Source: Mactromeris polynyma (taxonomy: Eukaryota; Mollusca; Bivalvia; Venerida; Mactridae). Taken from it: a DNA stretch of 64,000 nt. Shown here piece by piece: positions 34,828-48,418 of this stretch. The notes under the pieces are model-generated. The model was not told the DNA's origin and searched no databases. It saw only the letters and a program-made list of their open reading frames with translations. Positions within the stretch are counted from its first letter, which is position 1, and the number at the start of each line of letters is the position of its first letter. Location: the NCBI GenBank assembly GCA_032209605.1, contig JASFXZ010000038.1, positions 3,720,001 to 3,784,000 of the forward strand. Reading direction: 5' to 3'. The position numbers and the translations under genes are program-made.

Positions 34828-35480
34828 AATATCTTTATTTATAGAAGGTAAAGATGTAAACACAAACAATCGTACAATTTTTAGATAAACCATGGCCTTC
34901 AAACAGATAACAACATAAATTAAACACAATAATTCTATAACACACATTCGTTCATTCAAGACAATCACTCATCAGATTTTCATATTGTAAATAGAACATG
35001 CATATTAATATATAGTAACATTCAAATGCTATTAATAACATTCATTACAAACATACTAGAGTGTAATTTTTAAAATAAATATTCATTTACTGACGATATC
35101 GATCTTATATTGTTGGGAATTATATTCCAATTAATAGCACTTGCAATGGTGAAAGATATTTTCTTGTAGTTCGATTTAAAAGTTTGGCATGACTAAGTCA
35201 TTGTTTTTCACTGATATTAAAGTGTATATAACTATTGGATGAAACATTTAATAGTATGCGAATGTACTACGGACTCTCATTGCAATAAGCTTTGAAAATA
35301 AGGACTGCAGAATGATAAATGATAAATAAATAGTGTCCCTATGTAATTTATGGCGCCAAATTAGTCCGAGTATAGGGCAAAGCCCCTCCCATCGATGTTT
35401 GCTAAAGTGGAAAAAACCCTCTTTTGAATATATTCAGATAGGGAAAATCCGCAATTTGTAGTTTGTACTTTGCTTTTTGT
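34828..35480 (-). pseudogene. Decayed LINE: reverse-transcriptase C-terminus and 3' end
   Basis: Minus strand. At about 35045-35150 one frame reads KKISFTIASAINWNIIPNNI followed by RSISSVNEY and a stop. This is the familiar end of CR1/Jockey-like LINE ORF2 proteins, where an aromatic-Asn-x-Ile/Leu-Pro motif precedes a short Ser-rich helix. Upstream (35160-35330), pieces such as AVLIFKAYCNESP fit the preceding segment once frameshifts and stops are allowed. Downstream is an untranslated tail with an ATAAATAAAG near 34840, suggesting the element's 3' end. The catalytic FADD-type motif is not visible. Clearly inactive; the clade call is tentative. Confidence 0.75.
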
Positions 35481-36587
35481 GGAGCCTTCAGATTTTGACA
35501 AAGTTTCCTGACGCAGTTATCAGCTGCTTGTGGAAATACAAGTTAGCATTGCAGGTACATTGAATCCAGGATAATTAATTTGGTAAACTGGTATAACACA
35601 CATGGCGGTTTACCTAACAAAAAACACGAACAAAACAAAGGAGGATTTTTTTCAGGATATATTTTCTCATTCGTTACTGTTGCATTCACAAACCAATCGA
35701 GCCGCCTACCCACTCAACAAACAGTGGATATTGGTGCCGCCAACAGTCATGGTAATGATATTCTCACCCACACTAATACTTGCACATAACAATGCATTTA
35801 TTATGTTTCCAAAGTGGGACAAAGGGTGTGAATGTACATAGAAGTAAATGGCATTCATCTACACATGAGACTACTGTAATATGTCAGTGTAAATAGAAGT
35901 ATGCATCTTCAAATTCCATAGAAATAATGACTATCGAGTGTTGGTACAATAGTATTGCAGCTCAGTGTTGGTAATTAACCGTTTACGATAGATTTGCGCC
36001 AAACCACCGGTATATTTGGTCGTGTTGCTTGTAATCGCCTTTTCGTGTTCTTCCCTAATGAGAGAACAATACTATTTCCAGAACATCTGTAGATCTACTT
36101 AGCTGATGTTACTCTAAACGAACTCGGAACAAAAATTAGACGTTAATGTCCCCTGAGAGACAGAAAAGGACACAAAATACCGTACTTATCCGGTTTTTGT
36201 GTAGGAATACTTGTAGATGATATCAGGCGTATGATTTATTATAAAGCGTCTTGCAGATTTCCAAGGCTAAGGTTTCCGGAGATATAGATCCTTCCTTTCA
36301 TTAGTTTACGTTGTTTATCAGAAATATTACAGTTACGTACAGCGGACAGTTGACCTTGCCTGTGTTCCATGGTTACCTTCTAGTACTAACCTGCTCTGCG
36401 TTCAGTAGACGTATTTGCGGCTTACGTTTCGTAACGTTTTGCAATTTGGTTCCCCGTGTGCAGTCAATGAGATACGGTGGGCAAGGGATACAATACAAAA
36501 CGTTCGTGAGTGTTAGCTGTCGCAGGGCTGTTCTTCCAAATGCAAATGACAACTTTCCCACATGAATCAACGGCGGGGGCAAATATG
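35481..36587. other. Non-coding DNA, nothing recognised
   Basis: Overlapping frames at 35580-35841 (plus) and 36311-36582 (both strands) are somewhat GC-richer but show no domain I can name. Confidence 0.4.
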
Positions 36588-36770
36588 TTTTCGGCGCAGC
36601 CGTACTAACATGACTTTGCTATTTGCATATCGGTGTAAACCAATAAAATCTTACGATAACCACTAAACCGACTTCTCTTTAACCGAACAACGTTTGTAAC
36701 CTTGAAGCGGATTGGTTAACCTTTACATGAGGGGTACGTCAATTTACCGAAATCCACTGAATTTCGGCGA
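36588..36770 (+). repeat. Dispersed repeat family A, left part
   Basis: Starts TTTTCGGCGCAGCCGTAC and ends within the ACCGAAATCCAC cluster, followed by an A-run; the right half is missing. Confidence 0.85.
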
Positions 36771-39700
36771 ATTAAAAAAAAAAAGGTCAAATTGCGCAGA
36801 TATTCATTGACTTACATGCAAATTGTTTCGTAGAAATGCAAATATTTTATTTTTCAATTCTGAACTGTGATATAACATAAAAGTTGATCTATAAATGTTC
36901 TCTTCTTTGATGTCTATGTATTTCATTAGGGTAGTTTCAAACCATTCGGAATGCATTTTATTTCACACAAAGAATTTCTGTTATTGTGATATTGACATGT
37001 TTTGGAACCAAACAATAGCTAAGTTTAGACATCGACACGATCGTAGGAAATTTCTGTGACCTTAATACGAATTTATAACAAATCTGAGAAGATTTCTAAT
37101 TTATTGTTTCAATTAAGAACAGCGGATGGCATAAGGTGTCATTAAGTACACATCAAAAACATTTTTCATACGTGTTTCCTGTCAGAAAGCGTTACATTCA
37201 GTAGCATATGCCCAGAGTTCTCCTGAGACAGAAGAGTGTCTCAGAAAAAAAGTAGGAGTTAAATGTCGTCTTTTTTTCAAAATATTTCAATTTCAGGGAA
37301 ATAATAACTTCGAGGGCAAGGGAGTCATTTCTTATCAAGTATGTGAAAAAGAATTTTTTTTTCTTATATTTTATCACATAAAAATGTTGTGCCGCCTTAA
37401 GATTTGTCATATAAATCACAAATGATTATATAATCTTACATAATCTCACATTTCCTTACTCATTACATAATATCTGACATCTAAACAAGAATTAACTTTC
37501 TAAGCCGTCCGTGTCACCAGACATGATTCCATTAACAGAGGTTATGCACTAAAGTCGTACAGAGTATATTGTTTGTTTGCGGTAACCATTTTGCAATGTT
37601 TGCGTTAGTGCATGGGTACGCCGATAAGTGTTAAGGTTTTTTCAGATGTTTGGTTCCTAACATTTTAAAGAACAGAATCGACTTATTGTACACATGATAA
37701 TCCCTCTGTTCTTCTTTTTTTATTATTTTTTATTTTTGTTATGCAATTATTTTACAGTGTATAAGACATGACATCATAGCTAGCTTTAACATACATGGAA
37801 TAGCAAAAACTTATGAAGACAGCAGATTTAAAATTTTCTATAACAATTGCAATAATTCAGCTTATATTTGTATAGCTACGTTTGTAAGTTTTTAAGTTTT
37901 TGCTCTTCCACTTTCTCCTTCAATTAAAGTTAATTGCATTTGTCACATTTTGTATACAAATCGAAATTGATTTTGTGTGTTTTAATTACATATATGATAC
38001 TTCATAATATTTTATCAATGTTGAAGTACAAACAACATTGCATTGTAGATATTCTGTGATATTGTGTTAATTAGTCAGTGTCTAGTAAGCCAAGTGTGGC
38101 TGAGCACAAAATATTTTTATGTTTTTTACTTTGTAAAATGTACTGTAATATTTTATGTTTGACACTATAATAAACTATGTTTGTATGTGGCAACTTGGGC
38201 GACATGATAAGTGTAGGGAAGCCACGAACGAAAAAAATAAAGCGAAATACATGTAATTCAGCTTGGAAGAACCGCACACAGTTTGAGTCGGGTCGAATTT
38301 TGGCTAGTACGCGTTACGAGTAGTAAAAAGAATCGGCCTGCCGCAAATATTATGGATCAGGGTATCAAAGAAAACAATCGAAGGATGATGTTTTTTTTGT
38401 TTACTTTACTGACGACAATATTCAATGATCGATGTCGGGAGGTCACTTTCAGCTCACTATTGAAATCAAGAAAGTAGTCCGTCTTACGTAGGAGGATATC
38501 AAGCGTGTTCTCATTTCAATACCTAAGAACTCATGTTATTCTCAATCAACTGTTATTATGTCATTGCCATGAGACATTTATTATTTATGCCATGCAACGG
38601 TATTTTATAGCTTCTGTCATGCAAACCATGATTATTTAGCCCGATAAATGTTTTAAGGTGGATATATATACACCCACGTGAAGCAAATCAGATGGTACAA
38701 TTTTCGGACAAGTCATCAGTTTCGGATCATCATTTAAGTTGATAAATTGTTTGTTTGCAACATTCGGTCTCACCAACACAAACATTGGCCTCATTCTAAT
38801 TTGGCAATTAGTGTTTGATTTGTTCATTTTTGGACGGTACAGCTCGGGTACCGTCTATAGTAGTGTGGCAATTTGAGAGTCATGCATCAATGGTTCCCGT
38901 TTTCAAAACACAAAAAAAGACTGAAAGCCGGGAACCAGCTAAAAACGTCCACATCCGAAGTTCACAGAACGAAGTAGTCCCAAAATTCAACCAATGATGT
39001 AATACGAGTTTCGTACATGATTCAAGACAACGAAATGTTGAAAACATGGACTTGATTAAGTAGTTTGTGAACTAATGAGCTGTTTCTATTAAGCTGAAAG
39101 TGTTTAATTTCTATCGTGACCTGGCATTACGCATCCTGGGTATCCGTATAGTCTGTATACATAATGCCAGGTATTGTATATGTGGGTGATTAGACATGAA
39201 TAATACATTCTCTTTATTTGATTGTTATCATGACGAGAACAATTGATGCACAAGTCTCGTTTTATAGTCTCGTCTTCATGTTGCTTTGTGTCGGCATACT
39301 GCGTGTTGTATGTTGCTGTTTCATCAGTCGTGTATGCTGTAAGATTGATTGAACTATTAAGATTGTATGATTAATTGACACTTGCTGTGTATGAAACGAG
39401 TATGTGTTTTCAATTATTAAATAAATATGCCTTTTTTAATCAAATTTGCAGATTTTGTGATTTATTTATTTGGTTTGATAAATAAATCCATTAGTTGATT
39501 GTTGCAGTTAATGAAATATACACATAATTGTTATTTCATATATTTTACAATCAAGCATCTATCAAATTAGACGGTTCCGAGCTTTTAGTTCGCACGACTT
39601 GATTTCCGATTTTCTATTCCACATACATGGCGATGATGATGATGATGCTGGTGGTGGTGGTGGTGATGATGAGTCGTAATCAGCGTCACTGTAATATATC

Positions 39701-39846
39701 GTTGCTCGTGTTGTTATCAGCTGAGAAATTGATTTCTGATTGTACAAAAAGTTCAGGGTCGATAGAAATACTAGCGTCGGTCGCGTTAACGGAAGGGAAC
39801 AACTCTTTTGCGCCCTATTTCTATTTACGTTAGTGTTTTCTTGCTG
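36771..39846. other. Long non-coding stretch
   Basis: About 3 kb of AT-rich DNA with no convincing gene. Items seen: a possible hairpin at 39121-39173 (CCTGGCATTACG against CATAATGCCAGG) and a triplet microsatellite at 39629-39672. Open frames at 37198-37419, 38071-38277, 38283-38477, 38636-38827 and 38815-38997 have no domains. Confidence 0.45.
39629..39672 (+). repeat. (GAT)n/(GGT)n microsatellite
   Basis: GATGATGATGATGATG, then GGTGGTGGTGGTGG, then GATGATGATG. On the minus strand it makes a Ser/Pro run inside a spurious frame. Confidence 0.9.
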
Positions 39847-40156
39847 TTTTTCGGCACAGTCGTACTAACATAGCTTTGCAATTTGCATATCAGTGTTGTG
39901 TAAACCAATTAAATCTTACGTTAACCACTAGACCAACTTCTCTTCGACCAAACAACGTTTTTAACCTTGACGCGGATTGGTTAACCTTTAGATAAGGGCT
40001 GCGTTAACTTACCAAATTACACTGAATTCGGAGAATTTTCCGAAATCCATTTTGGATCTGGAATGACCAGCTATCGTTACATCTCGGCATTTTAATGTTA
40101 CACAACAAATCTTAACCTTCAAATTGCGCCCACCATCTTTTTTCAAGATAGTTCTT
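39847..40156 (+). repeat. Dispersed repeat family A
   Basis: Both ends present (TTTTTCGGCACAGTCG, TTTTCAAGATAGTTCTTG) and GACGCGGATTGGTTAACC inside; it lacks one of the ACCGAAAT repeats found at 8.1 kb. Confidence 0.87.
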
Positions 40157-42204
40157 GAAAAATGTTGTAGTTTGCAGTACAATGCTAATCTATACAATTA
40201 TATGTCGAACCACCACTTTTACTGATTAATGTACTGTATATTGAAGATAAAAATACAGCTTTCAATCAAAAGGCGATAATTAGATTGATGTATTAGTTAC
40301 AGAGTCTGCTAAGTATGGTGGGAAATTAATTCTGATAAGACTTCTGTTCCAAACAAGCATCATTACATCCACCAACAAACCTTGTTAACTACGAGGTTAC
40401 TAATAATTAACTTGTCTAAAACCACGTGTCTTTATGCCTACGCGCTAAGAGGAAATTAATGAGCTGGTTGCAATTACCATTGTCTTGTAGAGAGAATCGG
40501 TATTTTTAACAGAAAGTTGCGGTAAAAATAAGAAAGTTATAAGCTATAGTTCACTTGTACGCGGAATATGACAGAAGCCGACATACTCTGTTAGTACGCA
40601 TATAGTTTATACCGAGCTTTGGATATTGTATGGTGTATTTACAGGATACTAATATTATACGGTAGGTTGCATTTATATACGAGTTTTTTTTGTTGTTTAA
40701 TGATGGTCTACTGGTTCGTAGCTAGAGCAGTTATATGACGGAGGTAAATGGGGGTTGTGTGGCATTCTTATAAACAATGATCAGCTAGAGGTAAATAAGA
40801 ACAATATGTTTGTATTTATGTTATAAATGATGTTGCAGACATGTAGAAACACTCATGTAGTATTTTCACTCTTGTGATATAACAAACGACGAGAAGTCCC
40901 ATGTGCCTTACATTGATAGTTACCGATAGTATATACGTAATCATACTTTGTATTGAATTCCATTTATGCATCATCATTATTGCAATATCCCTTTTATACG
41001 CTTGTAGCTTCGAGCATACCTATTCAAATGTTCTTTCTTATTTGCATGAAGCAACAATCACCAAGTACAACGCTCATTATTACATTGTGTATACACAAAA
41101 CAAAACATACAAGTGTGCAGGTATAAATATGACCGTATCTCGGTCAATATTAGCATGATCTTGCTGAAATTTCAATAAATATAGCGTAGGTACATGGCAT
41201 AATGTTGTATTCATTCCATGTCATAAATCCACAGATTGAACAAATAATATCAATAAATGTGATGATGCGAAAAAAACCAGTACTGCAGCTCACACTTAAA
41301 GATGATCTGGTTGATTGGAAAGAGTCTAATGGCGCGTGTGCCCACCCGGACTTGACGGAATGTGTTATTTAAATCTATAAATTCGACCCGATGATCATGA
41401 TTTACTTGTAGTCAATAGCATGCAAATATACAAAATTTCATGTAGAAATGTCAATCAATAAAAAGTAATTCGACATTAAAATGTGCACACGTATTATAAG
41501 TTGTGTATGTGGTAACATTATTACAGACGCGGTGCTCATTCTATTATAACCGTTGCATCAGACGATTTATTAATACGCATAAAACGTTCATTGTTCATCA
41601 ATTTACGAATCAATTTTCTTTCCAAATACTCCGTGCTGTTATTCGTTTTTATACTCATCAAACAAATTGTAAATTAAATGACTCCATTAACTTCAAAGCC
41701 TTACTTCTTTATTATAATATATTTAAATGACAGTTTTTGTTATGAAGTCTTTGTCGGTTTTAACTGAATCCATTAGGCCTGGAAGTATTGAAATATACTT
41801 ATATGTTTGAACTCTCCAACATCAAAGAAAATTGTCTGGCACTTTCTAATTACTAGTATTTGGTTTGTGTGCGGTTCACCAGCCGGATGACCGGAATTGG
41901 CCCGGACTTTAATGTTGACTCTTCAGTGCACGAGTTTTGGGCGTGTCAAATTACCGGCACGTAACATATTTGGTTTGCATTTAATTTTAATACAAAGGGA
42001 TTTGGCACAAGTTATCGCAACATTATTGAAGCCCTCACCCTGAACATTTACACAATCATGGCAACTGCAAGAAAATATGACAGATACAAAATTTTAAAAG
42101 TTTGTTTTAAACGTTTTGAACTCTTCAAATAATGATACACTTTCTGAAAGATATAAACAAAGATTAACAGACGAATACTGAATAAGTATAAATATTTAAA
42201 AATA
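40157..42204. other. Long non-coding stretch
   Basis: No repeat family or gene recognised. The 40901-41158 frame (85 codons, Ile/Tyr-rich) lacks a domain. Confidence 0.45.
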
Positions 42205-42522
42205 TATTATGCTCATTATTTTGTTCAAACAAACAAGAAAAATATACTATCCAATTAAAACTTCAATATAGAACTGCATTATCACAGAACACATCTACAT
42301 GTATAATGTATTTCTCTGTATTTGTCGACAACAGACGTTTGAATTATCATAATTTTTTTACTAGTTTTGTCTGTTAGTAATATGATTAAACAATATTGCT
42401 TTAAGCAGTTATACATGGCAATGGTTCTTATTTAGGTTGTGCTAGACTATGTTACAACAATTCTGGATGAAGACCATTAAAACGTTTTACGCTCAGATTA
42501 GGCAGAGTACATCTTTACAAAA
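42205..42522 (+). repeat. Dispersed repeat family F, copy 1
   Basis: TAATGTATTTCTCTGTATT, ACTAGTTTTGTCTGTTAG and ACAATTCTGGATGAAG are shared in order with 58868-59229. No coding capacity. Confidence 0.8.
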
Positions 42523-43111
42523 TCAACCTACCAATGCATCAAACAAACAAGTTCTCTCGGTTACCTCGGTGAATTTTGTTCCATGTATTAGTTTGTTTTT
42601 GTTCCTCGGGAGAAAAGTGTTTTCGTATGTTGTTTACAAAACAACATATCATATCACCCACTAAGCGAGTATATCAGAATTGCTAACGCATAAACATTGC
42701 ACAGTTCAACAGTCAGAAACCAATTTACACGCAGGTGCTTTGAAGTACGTGATATATGTGTGTCTGTATTAACGGTACGCAGCGTTTGGTTCATGAACAA
42801 AGTAAATCGAATTCCTTTTATTTCCTTGATCATTGTAATTTACGAAATTCGTTCCATGCCGAACTTTTAAATTGTATCTTGAGCGTCAGAATTCGCCGAT
42901 AGCTATATCGAAGAAGAAAGGTAAAGCTAATTACACGTTATACGTGTGTTTTAATGTAATAACCTCTCCTTTCACTCAAAGGCATGATCGTTGTATAAAT
43001 TATATCCCATGTATGCATCAAACAAATAATTATTATCACAGTCGAGATCCCACAGACTTTCGCCATTTACACAATCATTGTGTCTTCCAATTGAATGCAC
43101 TGTAATAATTT
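42523..43111. other. Non-coding DNA, nothing recognised
   Basis: No supported feature. Confidence 0.5.
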
Positions 43112-43345
43112 GAGCGCTGCTATGGGATTTACAACCTCTTCTGTAAATGACGTCATTTCAAGAAAATAAAACAGGTGATGTCACTATACTTGCAAGCAGG
43201 AAACCAAATTTACTCCATATGGTGGTCACTTAGTTTTCATATTGCCATATGGGGCAAATATTACTTACTGTCTGTACATGGTGACGTCACATGTGACGTT
43301 TTCTGGGAATTACGTCACTCAAAGAAGAGGTTAGAAATCGTACAG
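43112..43345 (+). mobile_element. Foldback MITE family B
   Basis: GAGCGCTGCTATGGGATTTA to GAAATCGTACAGTAC; the last few bases of the right terminal repeat are altered. Confidence 0.87.
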
Positions 43346-46300
43346 TACATACGTTTCACACCATGTTAAACCCAACACACCGATGTTATTACCTGTACTC
43401 CAAATTATAAACAGGACTTGGAATTGAATGTATTTTGTACAACGAATGCAGATGTATATGAGCCTATCGTTTGGGCGTTGCAATTTGCTGTTGCGCGTCG
43501 CATGGTGCTTGTAGTTCTGTGCGCCGGTGCAACGTCGTAACATGCCGTCACGCGTTAAGCGCCGATGTCACTAATGCGACATTGTGATGGCCCCAAAAGA
43601 ATTCCGTAAATATCATTATGCATTTTAATAATAGTTTATCATGACAAATATGACACAAAAATAGTATGAACATGCTAATTAGCCCTCATTCTTAAAGACT
43701 TATAAACATCTAGTTCCACTGATGTCTTGAGGTTCCTCGAGGCAGCTAATCAATGGGAGAGATGCATATCACTGGTAACGTTCTGAATAATGCGTCCATT
43801 TATCATAAGATAATAACACAGATAGGTCGAGGTATTAATGTGATCGTGTGTATTTAATATCCCATAGATATGACGTCAGAGAATACAACTAATGAGACAA
43901 AGAGTCGTCTGACGTGGAGGTCTTAATTTTTCCAATTCTTAAATAATGATGTGGAATTATGGTGCATAGAATAGACATCTTCACGTTCACATGATCACGA
44001 TTATATGCGTTATTTCCGGAGTCTTTAATCAAAATGCACGTATTCCATTTTCGTTCGAAATGAAGATATAACTTCTCGCTGGAAATAACTTCATGTTCCT
44101 CATTTGTATTAAAGAGTTGTCTAATAATGCTCAAGAAGAAATTATGTTTATGACTACTGACGAGTATTAATTAATTTTATTAGTGACAACAATTTTTTTT
44201 ATTTATTACCGGTATTTGTAGTAGTAATACTGCTTAAACGATTCTAGTCGACAACTTTCTGGACTTCCGGAAGCGGTGTTGGGTATTTTGCTGAGTCATG
44301 GACAAGAGGCCATGACTAGTTTCAAGTGAAGGAATAGTTTTGTAATATCATGAGTATATTTTCACAGACCGACCCTCAGAATATCAAATAGTACTTATAA
44401 CGTATTTAGTGCGGACCAACTTGCTACAAATATTTTCATATTTAATAACATACTACTATACTATACTATACGTTTATTGGTACAATCTGCACATACAGTG
44501 CCTTTGACCATTCACAAAATATTAATAATTTAATTTAATAACATAAATGTTCTGTTTGTCGTTCGGGAGTTTCCGGCCAATTCCGTCAGGCTTACTGATA
44601 ACTCTTATTGAAGTGTTACGGACAATGCCGAGATGAAAGCCTGGTACGTTCAAGTCCTCGGTACGAATGTTGAGAGGCTACATTGGGTCATTTCTTAACA
44701 ACATCTTTTAATGTGTAAATTATTTTCCCTGGTGAAGTTTTGGCATGTTGACTTAAAGCAGAGGAAGAATGGCATTTGTTTTGTTGCCAATGGCATTGTT
44801 AACACGTGTTGGAGTGGATTTTAAACAAGTTTGGATGCAGCTCGTGCAATATCACGCCATTGTATCGATCACTGTGCAAACTTATTCTGCAAGTAATTAA
44901 TTACATTGCATGTTGATTACATTGTGCAATGGTAGACAAGTACCTGTTGTATGTTGATTGCAACATGATATAAATGCTGGGCACTCATTTGTCGGGCATG
45001 ATATTTGAGCCCCGGAATGTCTAGTCACCTGACTTTAGATAAAAATGACAGAAATGCAAACTCATGCTCAAACATGAATACGTGCACTTTCATGTGAGAC
45101 AAAAGGCGGTAGATGTCTTGTGACTGTTAGAACATACGGATGTATGCTTGACGCAGCAGGAGTAGGATTGTTAATTAATTAATGAAAGCGATGTGTGATG
45201 TTAGGCGCGCGTTTTGCATTTATTTTATCTGTGGGGATTTTATTGCTGTGTACCTTAAACATGTGTTAAACGTATTTTATCCACGGTAATTGTTGAAAGC
45301 GTCTTTTATTCTCGGTATTTTTAAAAGGAAAACTAAATTCGTGCAACTTCAAACAACCGCCGATATAATAGCCTTTAAACAGGGATTTTTCATTTTACAC
45401 GACTTAATTGACTTGATTGAAGATTTTATCGAAAAACCAAACTGAAAGAGATTTCTTTTTCTAAACAAGTGTTTAATCTTTAGAACTAAGCATTGCCTGA
45501 GGCAATCCGTGTGATTATTTGTCTGAAAGTTGCTATGGTAAATTTACGGTATTAACATTACACAACCAGTTGGCTCGTAAAACTGCTTTCAGTTCCTAGT
45601 CAATTCATCTGCTTGGGTTATTGTATGTTAAAATAGTTTTTTTTAATATTTACATAAGTCTATCACTTTGTCTAATTTCACGATATTATTTATTAGGCCT
45701 ACCCTAAAAAATATTTTTCAGCAGTACATCGATCGACTCACCGAAATTGCATTGACTTAACTTAGTTGAATCTTTCATGCTGAATTGGTGTTCGTGTCAG
45801 GACCCTCTTTGTAACAGGTGTCCCGAATAATCGAAATACCGCCGCACCCGAAATTGTTGTAAGGAGGGTACCGCAAATCAACATTTTTGAAGCTTGGCCT
45901 TACTATACAAATACAGTCTACCTAATTCTTGGAAAATTATTTTAAGTCAGCTTCGTGTGCTGTAGATTTGTTTAAGCTATGTTTCGAATTGCAAGCACGA
46001 AAAGAACGTACGTATCAGGTTGCAACTATTTTATTGAACAAAAGAATTTATTGATTTGTTTTATTAACTGACGTACCGTGCATTATATTAATTTACTTAG
46101 ATATATTATTTACGGGAATAATGTTTGTGTCTGTTCAAACAGAATGATTTCTGAGCTTACTAAATGTTTGCTTTCATTTGTAATTGTTCAATTCAGTTCT
46201 TTGAATAACCGGTTAATACTTAGATTTATCGTTCAGTTAAAACGTGATTTTAATAACTACTTGATATCTCAATTATCATTTAGAGAAAAACGCACAAAAT

Positions 46301-46551
46301 GCGCTTGAATGGGATTTAAACATGACGTTATCATACGTTGTGAGCAATTGTATTCGTTAATTAATAGCTAACTTTAATAAGTGTGTGATAAGTCAGTGCG
46401 GATAATTATACAATTCCGTTGAATTACAGAATGAACAAAGTCAGTCTCGTTAACGGTGTGGAGTTTTATTTGTAACATCGTGAGAACTCGTCTGTTGTAG
46501 AAGTTATTCTGATAGTTTTGAAGATACGTAAATTCAAAATATTAACTAAGA
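43346..46551. other. Long non-coding stretch
   Basis: About 3.2 kb without recognised genes or repeats. A short run of TACTATAC words lies near 44452-44470. Confidence 0.45.
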
Positions 46552-46631
46552 ATGGACGAGTGTGAGTTAGCAGTTCCTGCGGAGGACATTACAAGCCCAT
46601 GTGGATTATCACCAGTGTCCAAACATCTAAG
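46552..46631 (+). CDS. Possible first coding exon
   Basis: ATG at 46552 (AAGAATGG, a reasonable start context) follows an in-frame TAA nine bases upstream. It opens 26 codons, MDECELAVPAEDITSPCGLS and onward, up to CTAAG/GTTTGT, a passable donor at 46632. The stretch is GC-richer than its surroundings and the 100 bases before it look like a leader. Unspliced, the frame ends after 37 codons. No domain and no second exon identified. Confidence 0.2.
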
Positions 46632-47141
46632 GTTTGTGCATTGTTCAATAATGCTCTGGTGAAGTGTGTTCGCACGGCTTACGCATTTCCCCCATTCGAA
46701 ATATGTGTACTCACTCTAAATGTGCTGAAAAATAATCAACTCGCTGGTATTAATAAATGCTTAGGGTCGATTAACTGCTTAATGGATATAAACTTAATTA
46801 ATGACAACTCATCGCTATTGTAATTAGTGAAACTATCAAAGGGAGGCAATTAACTCAAGCCTATTACCACGAATGTATCATTACAGTTTGCAGGTACCAT
46901 CAAAAGGGTGAAGAACACACAAACTGTATGGTATCATCTGTCGGAATGTAAATAGCAATAAAATGATTTCAAATAACGCAAAGAGAACATACCGCACGTA
47001 TTTCCATACGAGTCACGAATATTTTACCCAAGAACATCGCAGATTTTAGATGAGCATTCGTACAGATAGTTTCCTTAAACGATAAAAAGTGTGGTCTATT
47101 TCAGCTCCAGTCGATTATAAAATGAATATTAAAGCCTAGAT
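46632..47141. other. Non-coding DNA, nothing recognised
   Basis: No supported feature. Confidence 0.5.
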
Positions 47142-47308
47142 AATAAGAATACCATTGGGACCTTTAAAAACTGGTCTTTATATTGAGACGGTCTGAATAT
47201 TGAGGTTGAATAAAAAGCAAAACAGAGAAAATGGACTTCAAAATTGTGTTCTGAATATTGAGGTGGTCTTATTATTGAGTTGTTCTTTAAGTGAGGTTTT
47301 ATTGTATT
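47142..47308 (-). mobile_element. MITE family C, inverted, one end decayed
   Basis: AATATTGAGGTGGTCTTATT and AAGTGAGGTTTTATTGTA on the right; the left end lacks a clear ACAGTAAAACC. Confidence 0.82.
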
Positions 47309-48235
47309 TGGCCATTATAATGAATACATTTTCGAGCATTATCGATGATACAGGAGTTACTCGGATGAAACAAACACAGACGTTCAATCAGATAAAAAGT
47401 ACATATTCTCAGCTTATTATACATGTAAAAACAAATCGATCATTTTCAATGCTGATGTCGTTCTAATATAAATCCCAAATCATTAAACATACATGATTGT
47501 CATGATTTGTTCGCAAATTTGAAAGATAAAAGAAGAACTAGTGTCAGTTAGTGACATTGTACATGTCCCCCAATGTATTAACTGTGCGATTATGATAAAA
47601 TTCACCCATTCTCAGAGAACTTGCTAATCTGGGTGGGTTTTAAAAATTCATACAAAAGTTTCTGTTTTAGTGTTTGTTAATACTTTGTTTCGATATTGTA
47701 ACATTTTTGTGAGTGGCATCATTTAAGTCACAGTGTGTAATGTTCTATATATCACAGCTTCAAGAATATGGTTATGTTTCCGTATATGTACTTTACGTTT
47801 CAAAACCTTGACCATAAAGCATTAAACTGTATTTACGTTCGTTGAACCTGTCCTGATTAACTTGAAACAAACCATGTACAATATCCAAATATGAAATATT
47901 TGAAACAAGTGTATTAAGTTTGATGCGATGTATTAACACTCTTTGATTCCGCAATCATAATTATGGTATTGGCTTTTTAAAGCAAAAATATGCCATCACT
48001 TTCAATGCAAAAATCCCTTCTTAGTTGAGATATTAATTTGCAGTTTGTTATAAGACCAAATAGTAAAGTATATAAAATGTTGGTTTACGGGTAAGAAAGA
48101 TATTTATAGGTCACGTAAACTACACGCCGTGATAATATATCAATATTATGATTCTATAGAAGGGAAATCGATTACATGGAGGGAATTATCCTAAATAAAT
48201 ACGTAAAACAAGCATAAATATATCCCATAGTCATA
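47309..48235. other. Non-coding DNA, nothing recognised
   Basis: No supported feature. Confidence 0.5.
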
Positions 48236-48418
48236 AATTCACCGAAATTCAGTGGATTTCGGTAAGGTAACGCACCCCTTCTCGACTGAATGTAAACCAA
48301 TCCACGTTAAGGTTACAAACGTTGTTCGGTTGAAGAGAAGTTGGCTTAGTGATTATCGTAAGGTGTGATTGGTTTACACAACACTGATATGCAAATAGCA
48401 AAACCATGTTAATACGAT
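48236..48418 (-). repeat. Dispersed repeat family A, inverted left part
   Basis: TTCACCGAAATTCAGTGGAT to GCAAATAGCAAAACCATG; reverse complement of 36588-36770. It abuts the SINE at 48419. Confidence 0.87.

Noticed and set aside
39562..39747. Minus frame with Ser/Pro runs
   Set aside because: Translation of the GAT/GGT microsatellite.
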